Below, one piece after another: positions 43,464 to 51,970 of a stretch of 64,000 bases of DNA (position 1 is the stretch's first letter; each line of letters starts with the position of its first letter). Made by a program: the position numbers and the translations under genes. The stretch is from positions 161,078-225,077 of the forward strand of contig JBILCU010000006.1 in the NCBI GenBank assembly GCA_044352985.1, written 5' to 3'. Below the pieces are notes generated by a model that worked only from the letters and a program-made list of their open reading frames with translations, was not told the origin of the DNA and made no database searches. The DNA is from JADJDM01 sp044352985 (lineage in GTDB: Bacteria > Bacteroidota > Bacteroidia > B-17B0 > Aurantibacillaceae).

Positions 43464-44197
43464 ATATTGCTTTATTCGGATATGGTAAAATGGGCAAGGA
43501 AATAGAGGCTATTGCTTTAGAAAGAGGACACCATGTTGTAATTAAAATTAACCGAGAGAATGTGGATAGCATTACTTTTTCTGATTTGCAGAAAGTAGAT
43601 GTAGTAATTGAGTTTAGTACTCCACATAGCGTATTAAATAATATAAAAACATGTCTGAATGCAAATGTGCCTTTAGTTGTTGGAACAACGGGTTGGCACA
43701 ATGAGCTAGAAAATGTAAAGACTTTATGTAATGAAAAAAATGGATCATTTTTTTATGCAAGTAATTTCAGTTTGGGCGTTGCTATTTTTTCAAAGGTGAA
43801 TGAATACCTTGCAGATATTATGAATAACTATCCTTCTTATGAGGTGAGTATGAAAGAAATTCATCATATTCATAAACTCGATAAACCTAGCGGAACAGCT
43901 ATTACGCTTGCAAATCAGATTATTGATAAAATAGATCAAAAAAAGAAGTGGAGCATTACTGAAAAATCAGGGGAAACGCTATTCATTGAAGATGTTAGAG
44001 AAGGAATGGTTCCTGGCACACACATCGTTAAATATTCTTCCAACATTGATGACATCGAAATCATGCACAAGGCGCACAACAGAAAGGGATTTGCACTTGG
44101 ATCCGTTTTAGCTGCTGAATTCATTCAGGATAAAAAAGGTGTTTTTACGATGAGTGACTTACTTAACTCAAAGGATTCAAATTATAAATCCCTGTAA
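43460..44197 (+). CDS. dapB: Dihydrodipicolinate reductase
   Basis: 245-residue NAD(P)H-dependent enzyme of the diaminopimelate/lysine pathway. GYGKMGKEIE binds the nucleotide, VVGTTGWH and the catalytic HHIHKLDKPSGTA motif are present. Start overlaps the DUF5683 stop; its 3' end overlaps the convergent RemB-like gene by 16 nt. No terminator space exists between them. Confidence 0.96.
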   Translation: MNIALFGYGKMGKEIEAIALERGHHVVIKINRENVDSITFSDLQKVDVVIEFSTPHSVLNNIKTCLNANVPLVVGTTGWHNELENVKTLCNEKNGSFFYASNFSLGVAIFSKVNEYLADIMNNYPSYEVSMKEIHHIHKLDKPSGTAITLANQIIDKIDQKKKWSITEKSGETLFIEDVREGMVPGTHIVKYSSNIDDIEIMHKAHNRKGFALGSVLAAEFIQDKKGVFTMSDLLNSKDSNYKSL

Positions 44198-45789
44198 AAA
44201 TTACTTAAATTAGTCTTTAGGGCAACGTAAACAAAAGGAGTTCTTCTGTCAAATCCATTATTGTTTTTAAGAATACGCTGAATAAATGCAGTTTCTATTT
44301 TAAAATTCCAATCAGGAATAATCAAGTAGGATAATTTTAATTCTGCATGAACAAAAGTTGTGTTGATTCCTTGTCCGGTGAAATTTCCATATTCATTATT
44401 TCTTGTAGTATAACTTAAAAAGATATCTTGACCTACATTAGAATTCTGCATTGAGTCTTTACCGATTTCAGCTAAAATAATTTTTGCTGAGATATAAAAT
44501 TTATTTTTTTGATAAGTGGAAATAAAAATACTTTCTTTAAAATTCGCACCGAAAGGATGGGCAAGTGCTTGATTAAAATGTGTATAACTTTGATCTGGAC
44601 TTCCATGAGTATAAGTATAAGGTCTAACCCAATTGTATTCAATTTGTGTAGTTAAGTTTTTAACGCCAAACGTGTTGATGTGTTTTAATCCAATTTGAAT
44701 GCCTTGTTTGTTTGCCCACCAACCGTTTCTCGCTCGAATTTCTTTTAAATAAAATTCGTCCAATACAACTTGTGTATACCATTTAAATTTTTTTAGAAAA
44801 CGTATACTTAAATTCAAGCCAATCATAGAGTTATCACTTGATCCGAGAGAATACTCAACTGGTCGAAAAAAAATAAATGGATTTAAATAATTAGGATCAA
44901 ACCCTCTTGAGCGCGTGGTATCAGTTCCCTGAAAAATAACATTTTCAAAAAATGATAGTGAAATATTTTTTGTTGCATTCCAACTTAAGTAGTGAAATGT
45001 TCCATATTTGTTTTTAAAGTTGGTTTTTATTCCATTTGCATCCTGAATAGTATAAAACCAAGAATACCATACATTATATTGAAAATTTAAAAAGCGTAAA
45101 CTAGTTTTGAAAAAAGGATAATTAAATGCAACATCGCTAAGTAATAGCGATCGATAGCCGTCTCCTAAAAAAAGTTTGTCTTTCCCTAATTGAAAATTGA
45201 CAAATGATTTTGGTGAATAAGAAACATAACCCGAGAAATTTTGGAAACTGTATGCCTTATTTTTATTACTTAGATAAGCAATACCTAATCCTTGAATAAC
45301 TTTTGTGCTACCAACAAGTGTATCTGTGAAATTTGGTTCTCTTAATGTTCCGGCATTAAATTCAGTTTTTAAATGAATTTTGTTTCCAATTTCTGTTTCA
45401 ATTTTTAAACCCGCTAATTGAAAGTAAGTGCTTTTATTTCTTAAAGCATCAAAACCAATTTCAGTATGTAGCTGAGGTGCAAAATTTAATTTTAATGGGG
45501 TTTTTTTAGATGAATAATACTTTAAATTTAATTTTTGGTTAGCAATAAATTGAAAAAACAATTCCTTTTTTATTGAATCATTTACAGATAAATCAGCATT
45601 TAAAAATGGTTGAATTGATGAGTGAAATTTAAGTGAAGGGTGTTCAATAAAATAATGCTCAATACTGTTTTTATAGTCAAAGGCTATTGGTAAAAATTGA
45701 GCATTATTATTTGAAAAGGATTGTGATTTTCCTTTATGAAAAGAAAATAAACTTAATAGAAATAATGAAATTAAGTAGTGGATTTTCAT
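44182..45789 (-). CDS. RemB-like outer-membrane beta-barrel protein (1)
   Basis: 535 residues with a signal peptide (LISLFLLSLFSFHKGKSQS) and beta-strand-rich sequence ending in aromatic-flanked strands. LGDGYRSLLLSDVAFNYPFFKTSLRF is the conserved core shared with the gliding-motility protein RemB and Wzi-like capsule proteins. The companion at 46905 has the same core. RemB is a mobile cell-surface component of gliding; whether this cell glides is not shown. Its start overlaps the WecA-like stop by 4 nt. Confidence 0.75.
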   Translation of the reverse strand: MKIHYLISLFLLSLFSFHKGKSQSFSNNNAQFLPIAFDYKNSIEHYFIEHPSLKFHSSIQPFLNADLSVNDSIKKELFFQFIANQKLNLKYYSSKKTPLKLNFAPQLHTEIGFDALRNKSTYFQLAGLKIETEIGNKIHLKTEFNAGTLREPNFTDTLVGSTKVIQGLGIAYLSNKNKAYSFQNFSGYVSYSPKSFVNFQLGKDKLFLGDGYRSLLLSDVAFNYPFFKTSLRFLNFQYNVWYSWFYTIQDANGIKTNFKNKYGTFHYLSWNATKNISLSFFENVIFQGTDTTRSRGFDPNYLNPFIFFRPVEYSLGSSDNSMIGLNLSIRFLKKFKWYTQVVLDEFYLKEIRARNGWWANKQGIQIGLKHINTFGVKNLTTQIEYNWVRPYTYTHGSPDQSYTHFNQALAHPFGANFKESIFISTYQKNKFYISAKIILAEIGKDSMQNSNVGQDIFLSYTTRNNEYGNFTGQGINTTFVHAELKLSYLIIPDWNFKIETAFIQRILKNNNGFDRRTPFVYVALKTNLSNFYRDL

Positions 45790-46904
45790 TCTGAAAACTC
45801 GATTTCTGTTTGTTGCTTAGGATTTCTTTTTTTGTGTATAAATTCAAGTAAAAACAAACAAGCTAATGTAAAACCTATTAATATTAACAATGAAATGTTT
45901 GTCTCTAAGAACACGGATAATATAGAGATGCATATACATGATAGATTAAATCCATAAATAATAAAAACAGTTTTTTTATGATTTAATCCACATTCAATGA
46001 GTCGGTGGTGTAAATGATTTTTGTCTGCAGAAAAAGGGGAAGTGCCTTTTGCAGATCGAATTAAAAAAATACGTAATGTGTCTGCTAAAGGATAAATAAG
46101 TGTTGCAATTACAAAAATTGGTTTGGATATGTAAATTGTTGCATGATTTAATTTATCCGCTGGGTATTCTAAAACCTTTATACTTAAAACACAAATAATC
46201 AACCCAATTGTTAATGAACCTGAATCACCCATAAATATACGGGCAGGAGAGAAATTAAATAAAAGAAAACCCATTAAAGAACCTGCTAATGCAATTGATA
46301 ATGAGGCATAAACATAATCGTCGGCCCTGAAAAACCACCAAGCAAAAGCAGCTGAGGCTATAAATCCAACTCCACCAGCTAAGCCATCAACACCATCAAT
46401 TAAATTAAATGCGTTTACAACTACGATGTAAGTAAATAAAGAAAGAAAAATACTACCCCAGTACGGTAATTCGTTTATGCCTAAAATGCCATATAAACTA
46501 GTTATTCTTAAATTCCCTATCAACACTAATATTAATCCAACTAATACGTGTGCAACAAGTTTTTTTATAGGAGCAGTACCAATAATATCATCTTTAATAC
46601 CCACAAAAAATAAAATTAATGACGTGGCAACAATTAATTTAAATTCGGTAATGTACTGCCGTATTGAATCACTGTTTTCTATAAGAGATAAATCACTTAA
46701 ATCTAAATTATACCATAACGAAAACGAAAATAATGTGGCAGCAAAAATAATGATGCCACCAATTGTAGGAACGATACGCTTATGAATTTTTCTTCCTCCT
46801 GGCTCATCAAATAGTCGTTTTAATATAGCTACTTTAATAAGTGGTGGAGTGGCATACAATACCACAAAAAAAGAAGTGATGAAAACTAGAATTAAAGTTG
46901 CCAT
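45786..46904 (-). CDS. Undecaprenyl-phosphate N-acetylhexosamine-1-phosphate transferase (WecA/MraY family)
   Basis: 372-residue polytopic membrane enzyme with about ten spans that starts a surface polysaccharide on undecaprenyl phosphate. FDEPGGRKIHKRIVPTIGG, the NAFNLIDGVDGLAGG motif with metal-binding aspartates, FMGDSGSLTIG, and the HLHHRLIE motif are seen. Its position between two RemB/Wzi-like barrel proteins, with start/stop overlaps, suggests a surface polysaccharide or adhesion role. Confidence 0.92.
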   Translation of the reverse strand: MATLILVFITSFFVVLYATPPLIKVAILKRLFDEPGGRKIHKRIVPTIGGIIIFAATLFSFSLWYNLDLSDLSLIENSDSIRQYITEFKLIVATSLILFFVGIKDDIIGTAPIKKLVAHVLVGLILVLIGNLRITSLYGILGINELPYWGSIFLSLFTYIVVVNAFNLIDGVDGLAGGVGFIASAAFAWWFFRADDYVYASLSIALAGSLMGFLLFNFSPARIFMGDSGSLTIGLIICVLSIKVLEYPADKLNHATIYISKPIFVIATLIYPLADTLRIFLIRSAKGTSPFSADKNHLHHRLIECGLNHKKTVFIIYGFNLSCICISILSVFLETNISLLILIGFTLACLFLLEFIHKKRNPKQQTEIEFSE

Positions 46905-48458
46905 TTATTGTGTATCAAAATATCGGTTGAACAATGATGTTGCAAAGCTAATAAAAAGCCATTTGGATTTATCAGAATTAAGTTGAGTTGCATCATGGTG
47001 TATGTTTCTAGATATTACACCAACCGAAACATTCATGTTTGTTTTTGGCTGAAGGATAAAGGACATTTTCCCTTCGTTTAATAAAATACTTTGTTGAAAG
47101 GAATAATCAGGTAATAAATTGTTTTTTAAAGAAAACAATAATCGCTTGTAACGATAGGCAATAAAACAAATGATTTCATTTCCATTATTCGAATTAAAAG
47201 TATATCCAACACTTTGGTTATAGTGCAAATAACTTTCTTGTTTTACTGAAAGCTTAGATTGATACAATCCATTGGTAAACTCATTATATTCCAATTGAAA
47301 AAACAAATTTTTAAGCCCGAATGCATTAAACCATTTAACACCGGTTTGCAATCCAATACTTTGAGTATTCTTTAAACTATCTTTTTTTCCATCTGTGCAC
47401 AATTGAAAGTAGGTGTTGAAAGTTTTAGTTAATTGAATTTTAGCATCTAAACCAGCAAGAGTTAGTGGTTTAGACTTAAATCCATAAATGCCAAGATTTG
47501 CAAATAGTAATGGATTGAAAAAATCAGCTGTTAAATTAAGTTTGTTTTTTTCATCACTTGCATGCCAAACAATACCGTGGAATAATCCAAGTTGAAAACA
47601 TTTATAAATATTAAAATGCAAGTACTGATAACTGAACGGTTTTTTTTGAAGTAAAGCTTCTGTACCTGGCGGTTTATTAGTATTAATGTTAACCGTTGGA
47701 GTAAGATTCATTAATAATGCGTACGTTGAGGTGTAGTTTATCTTAGAGTTAAAAAACGATAGATCAAATCTTAAATAAGGGTAATTAAAGGATTGGTCAC
47801 TTAATAAAAACGAACGATAACCATTGCCAATTTTTTGTTTTCCATGACCAGCATATACTTGAACATGTTTGTTCATCTTCCACCATAAAACTCCTGAAGA
47901 CATCGCATAGTCAAATCCGTTTTCTTTAAAGGGTTTCCATCTTCCATGTCCAAGCGCATCTTTTTTAAGTGTTACTTGTTTGGCAATATAGTCCGGAAAA
48001 ACAGATTGGTTTTCAATAAAACTTGTTTCAAAAAACAAGTTGTGATTTATTTTTAATGAAGCAATAACGCCGCGTGTATTGTTATACGTATTGCTGTTTT
48101 TTGATAACTGTTGCTCTTGTCCGGTTGAAAAATTAAACAACGGATCAATAACCAATTCAAACCTATTTTTTTCGTTATTTGTAGAGTCAGTTTTTTCAAT
48201 GTGTATAAAATTATCTTGAAGTAATTTTCTGCGAAGCCAATTTCTTCCAGTCTTGTAATAAAACAAAGAATCTTGTTTTTCCATATAAGGAAATAAATTG
48301 GGTTTTAAAGATGTATCAACGTTTAAGTTTATCCGTTCATTTATTTTTAATTGTTCGAACAGGTATTCCTGAGGATATAAAATGGATTGCGCAAAAACAG
48401 AACTATATGCAGAAATGAATAGTAAATAAAAAGTAAATATTTTAGCCCTAAGTTTCAA
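46905..48458 (-). CDS. RemB-like outer-membrane beta-barrel protein (2)
   Basis: 517 residues with a signal peptide (IFTFYLLFISAYSSVFAQ). IGNGYRSFLLSDQSFNYPYLRFDLSFF is the same core as in the protein at 44182-45789, placed at the same relative position, so the two are paralogues. It abuts the transferase stop/start directly (46904/46905) and overlaps crcB by 4 nt. Confidence 0.72.
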   Translation of the reverse strand: MKLRAKIFTFYLLFISAYSSVFAQSILYPQEYLFEQLKINERINLNVDTSLKPNLFPYMEKQDSLFYYKTGRNWLRRKLLQDNFIHIEKTDSTNNEKNRFELVIDPLFNFSTGQEQQLSKNSNTYNNTRGVIASLKINHNLFFETSFIENQSVFPDYIAKQVTLKKDALGHGRWKPFKENGFDYAMSSGVLWWKMNKHVQVYAGHGKQKIGNGYRSFLLSDQSFNYPYLRFDLSFFNSKINYTSTYALLMNLTPTVNINTNKPPGTEALLQKKPFSYQYLHFNIYKCFQLGLFHGIVWHASDEKNKLNLTADFFNPLLFANLGIYGFKSKPLTLAGLDAKIQLTKTFNTYFQLCTDGKKDSLKNTQSIGLQTGVKWFNAFGLKNLFFQLEYNEFTNGLYQSKLSVKQESYLHYNQSVGYTFNSNNGNEIICFIAYRYKRLLFSLKNNLLPDYSFQQSILLNEGKMSFILQPKTNMNVSVGVISRNIHHDATQLNSDKSKWLFISFATSLFNRYFDTQ

Positions 48459-48823
48459 TTTCCAATTTTATGATGCAACCAAATAAAACAAACAAAACAA
48501 CAAATAATATTTAGCAACACACTTATACCAGCTGTTGTATAATTTCCTGATTTTAATAAAACCATAGTTTCGTAACTGAAAGTTGAAAACGTACTTAAGC
48601 CGCCGCAAAATCCGGTGAGTACAAAAAGACGAAGTTGATCGCTTAGGCCTTGCATGTTTTTTAGTGTAACTAATGTTAAAGCAAAAACAACACAAGCTAT
48701 TACATTTGCAATTAATGTTGATAAGGGAAAATAACTTACTTGGTTTTTAAGGAGTATCGAGATTAAATATCGAACTACGCAGCCAATGCCCCCGCCAATA
48801 AATATGTAAAATAAAGTAAGCAA
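48455..48823 (-). CDS. crcB: Fluoride channel CrcB/Fluc
   Basis: 122-residue four-helix protein that lets fluoride leave the cell as a dual-topology dimer. GGGIGCVVRYLIS and the pore motif GFCGGLSTFSTFSYE are clear. I looked for but did not recognise a fluoride riboswitch upstream; the gene begins 1 nt after the M16 peptidase stop. Confidence 0.93.
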   Translation of the reverse strand: MLTLFYIFIGGGIGCVVRYLISILLKNQVSYFPLSTLIANVIACVVFALTLVTLKNMQGLSDQLRLFVLTGFCGGLSTFSTFSYETMVLLKSGNYTTAGISVLLNIICCFVCFIWLHHKIGN

Positions 48824-48824
48824 T

Positions 48825-51707
48825 TTATTCTCCTACTTTTACTCCATCAATAGTAAGCTCTACTACATCATAACCTAATTTTTTAATTTTATCCCAATTG
48901 CTTTCCTTGTCGCCAACAACCAGAATAATCATATTGTTTAAGTCAAAAGATTTTTTTGTATTACCAATCATTTGCTCAATCGTCATTTTATCCAATAAAG
49001 CATTTTGTTTAGAAGTGTAATCACTTGGTAAATTATAATCCATCAACTGTTTCAGGAAATATAATTTTTGAAATGGCGTTTCATACTTTAAAGCTTCTGC
49101 ATTGGATATTCCACTTTTTGTAAATTCTAATTCTTCTTTATTTATACCTTTTTCCACGTATTTTTTTAATTCATCCATGGTAAATAAAATAGAAGAATCA
49201 GTTGCATTGCTTCTTACTCCTGCACTAATTAAATAGTTTCCCTCGTATTCACCACCGCTGAATCTACCTCTTACGCCGTAGGTGTACCCTTTTACTTCAC
49301 GCAACAATGTGTTTAAGCGGCTATTGAAGTTGCCTGCAAATGCGTAATTCGATAGGTTTGCATTAAAGAACTCTCCGGTTGCGTCGTAAGGCATTGCTTT
49401 TTTACCGATACGAATTTCAGATTGTGCAGCCCCCTTTTTATCTACGAAATATAAAGTAGTTTTTCCGGTTTCGGGCATAACTTGTTTTTTGTATTCAGGT
49501 GCCGATTTCTTTTTCCATTGCGCTAAAAACTGAATATCTTTTAATAGGTTTGTTTTCTCATGATCTCCAACCACAATCAATTTTGCATTTGAAGGCGTAA
49601 TATAGTTTTCGTAATATGAACGAATATCTATTAAATTGATTTTATTGATTTGTTCTGTTGTTCCGGTAACAGGAATGGATAAGGTATGATCTTTACCATA
49701 TACTAATTTATTAAACACTTTATTTGCAATAGCTGTAGCTTGCGTGTTTTGTAAGGTAACCTGATCTAATAATTCTTTTTTAACACGATTAAATTCAGTA
49801 GAATCAAATTTTGGTTTTAAAATGATTTCTTCTAACAATTTTAATGTAGCAGAAACATTTGCGCTTAACGAAGTAACACTAAAATTAAGTTCGTCTGCAT
49901 TTGCAGATACATCTATGCTGGAACCCATTCGTTCGAGCATTGAAGATATTTCTTCAGCTGAATGCAATTGAGTAGATTCATTCATTAAATCAGCAAGCAA
50001 GTAAGCGGTTCCTGATTTTTCAGGGTTTTCGAAACGGTGTCCAGCTTTAAAACTCAATAATAAATTCACTTTAGGAATTTCTTTATCCACCGAACCTCTT
50101 ATTTGCAAATCGTTTTCTGTTTTTTGTTCCCAATACGCTGGAGCTTTAATTACCGGTCTTGTTTTTGAAGTTGGTTTTACTGACCAGTTAAATTTTTCTG
50201 TTGTTGCTCTTGGAGTTAAACTTTTGTATTCTGCAGATTCGGATTCAATTTTACGTTCGTACATTTTCCAATTATCAGCAGCTGCAACTAAATCTGATTT
50301 TCCTTTTGGGACACAGCTTAAAATAACACATGATTTTCCTTTGATGTATTTTTTGTAAACATTCACGATGTCTTCTTTTGTTACATTCAAATAGCGTTGC
50401 AAATCATTTTGAATGTAATCTGCAGTGCCAGCAAAGGTTTCGTAAGCAGCAAGGCGTGAACCTTTTCCTTTCACGCTAGTTAAGGAATTGTAAAACTGAC
50501 TTTGTGTAGATGCTTTAAATTTTGCTAATTCATCATCTGATATTCCTTTTGCTTCCCAATCGTTTAATGTTTTTCTAATTGCACCTTCTAATTCGGTAAG
50601 TTTAGCATCTTTATTTCCGCGCATTACAATTTCAAATTGTCCGGCTAACTCGTTTGCATTGTTGTAAATACTTACGCTACTTGCTTGTTGATTTTTAATG
50701 AAGTTTATATAAAATGGCGAAGATTTATCGCCATATAAAATACTTGATAAAGCATCCAAGGCAGCTTCATCTTTAGAATAAACTTCAGAAGTCGGCCATG
50801 ATAATTTTACCAATGGAAATTTTACATTGTCTTCATACGAAATGTATCTGTCCTTGTCTAATTTTGCGGATTGCGCAGCTTGTTTGCTAACTTCCGGTCC
50901 TGCAGGTATGTCTCCAAAATATTTTGTCGCCATAGCCAAAGCTTCGGTAGTGTTAACATCACCGCTAATGGTTAGTACAGCGTTATTTGGCCCGTACCAA
51001 CGTAAATAAAAGCGTTTTAAATCATTAACATCAACACGGTTTAAATCTTCTATGTAACCAATGGTTGTCCAGGAGTAAGGATGACCTTGCGGGAAAAGTG
51101 CTTCACCTGTTTTTTCATAAATCAAACCATAAGGCGCATTATCGTAACGCTGACCACGTTCGTTTTTAACTGTTGCTCGTTGTACTTCAAATTTTTGTTG
51201 GGTTACTGAATCCAGTAAAAACCCCATACGGTCTGCTTCCAACCATAATGCCATTTCTAAATTATTAGAGGGCACCACTTCAAAATAATTGGTGCGATCT
51301 AAATTGGTTGTTCCGTTTAATTCGCCACCCGCTTCTGAAATGTATTTAAAATGCATTTCATCGCCAACATGTTTTGAACCCTGAAACATCATGTGCTCAA
51401 AAAAGTGTGCAAAGCCACTTCTTCCTTGTTGTTCGCGAGCTGAACCAACATGGTAAGTTACATCAACATAAACAACAGGATCGCTGTGGTCTTCATGAAT
51501 GATAATCGTTAACCCATTACCTAATTTAAATTTTTTATACGGTATGGATAACTTTGAAGGGCGTGATTCTACTTCTTCTAACTGACTAATATTAATTTGA
51601 GGTAAAGCCGAAGGAGTTTTAAAACTAGATGTTATAGGTTTGTTTTGTGCATTTAACCCATTAAAGAGTAATGCAGATAAAACAAGCGTAGTTGTTATTT
51701 TTTTCAT
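48825..51707 (-). CDS. M16 zinc metallopeptidase (pitrilysin-like, two-module)
   Basis: 960 residues from the ATG at 51707, which starts a signal peptide (KKITTTLVLSALLFNGLNA); a start 43 codons further upstream would bury it. The first module has the inverted zinc motif HFFEH (101-105) and a downstream Glu in TVKNERGQRY. The second module lacks a zinc motif, as usual for this family. Predicted periplasmic oligopeptide degradation. The 263-nt gap upstream is AT-rich; I see no feature in it. Confidence 0.92.
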   Translation of the reverse strand: MKKITTTLVLSALLFNGLNAQNKPITSSFKTPSALPQINISQLEEVESRPSKLSIPYKKFKLGNGLTIIIHEDHSDPVVYVDVTYHVGSAREQQGRSGFAHFFEHMMFQGSKHVGDEMHFKYISEAGGELNGTTNLDRTNYFEVVPSNNLEMALWLEADRMGFLLDSVTQQKFEVQRATVKNERGQRYDNAPYGLIYEKTGEALFPQGHPYSWTTIGYIEDLNRVDVNDLKRFYLRWYGPNNAVLTISGDVNTTEALAMATKYFGDIPAGPEVSKQAAQSAKLDKDRYISYEDNVKFPLVKLSWPTSEVYSKDEAALDALSSILYGDKSSPFYINFIKNQQASSVSIYNNANELAGQFEIVMRGNKDAKLTELEGAIRKTLNDWEAKGISDDELAKFKASTQSQFYNSLTSVKGKGSRLAAYETFAGTADYIQNDLQRYLNVTKEDIVNVYKKYIKGKSCVILSCVPKGKSDLVAAADNWKMYERKIESESAEYKSLTPRATTEKFNWSVKPTSKTRPVIKAPAYWEQKTENDLQIRGSVDKEIPKVNLLLSFKAGHRFENPEKSGTAYLLADLMNESTQLHSAEEISSMLERMGSSIDVSANADELNFSVTSLSANVSATLKLLEEIILKPKFDSTEFNRVKKELLDQVTLQNTQATAIANKVFNKLVYGKDHTLSIPVTGTTEQINKINLIDIRSYYENYITPSNAKLIVVGDHEKTNLLKDIQFLAQWKKKSAPEYKKQVMPETGKTTLYFVDKKGAAQSEIRIGKKAMPYDATGEFFNANLSNYAFAGNFNSRLNTLLREVKGYTYGVRGRFSGGEYEGNYLISAGVRSNATDSSILFTMDELKKYVEKGINKEELEFTKSGISNAEALKYETPFQKLYFLKQLMDYNLPSDYTSKQNALLDKMTIEQMIGNTKKSFDLNNMIILVVGDKESNWDKIKKLGYDVVELTIDGVKVGE

Positions 51708-51970
51708 GATTAATTTGTTACTGTGAAAATGTAATTTATTTATGCATAAATTTAATTTTTTTAAACTAAATGAAGCAAGTTGTAAATTATATTTTAGCTG
51801 TTTTGTTATAAAAATAAAAGTGTTTATTGAACTCAATCAAAATTTAGATAAAATAATACACACTAATTAGTAGGGAAATAAAGTAAGAATCTACTAATCT
51901 TATAAATTTAAATAATCGCTATAGTTGTTTTATCAAGTCAGGTAATTCTATGTTTGCCTTCTAACTTAAA

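Noticed and set aside
48455..48835. Fluoride riboswitch before crcB
   Set aside because: crcB begins 1 nt after the M16 gene stop; there is no space for a riboswitch and none was seen.
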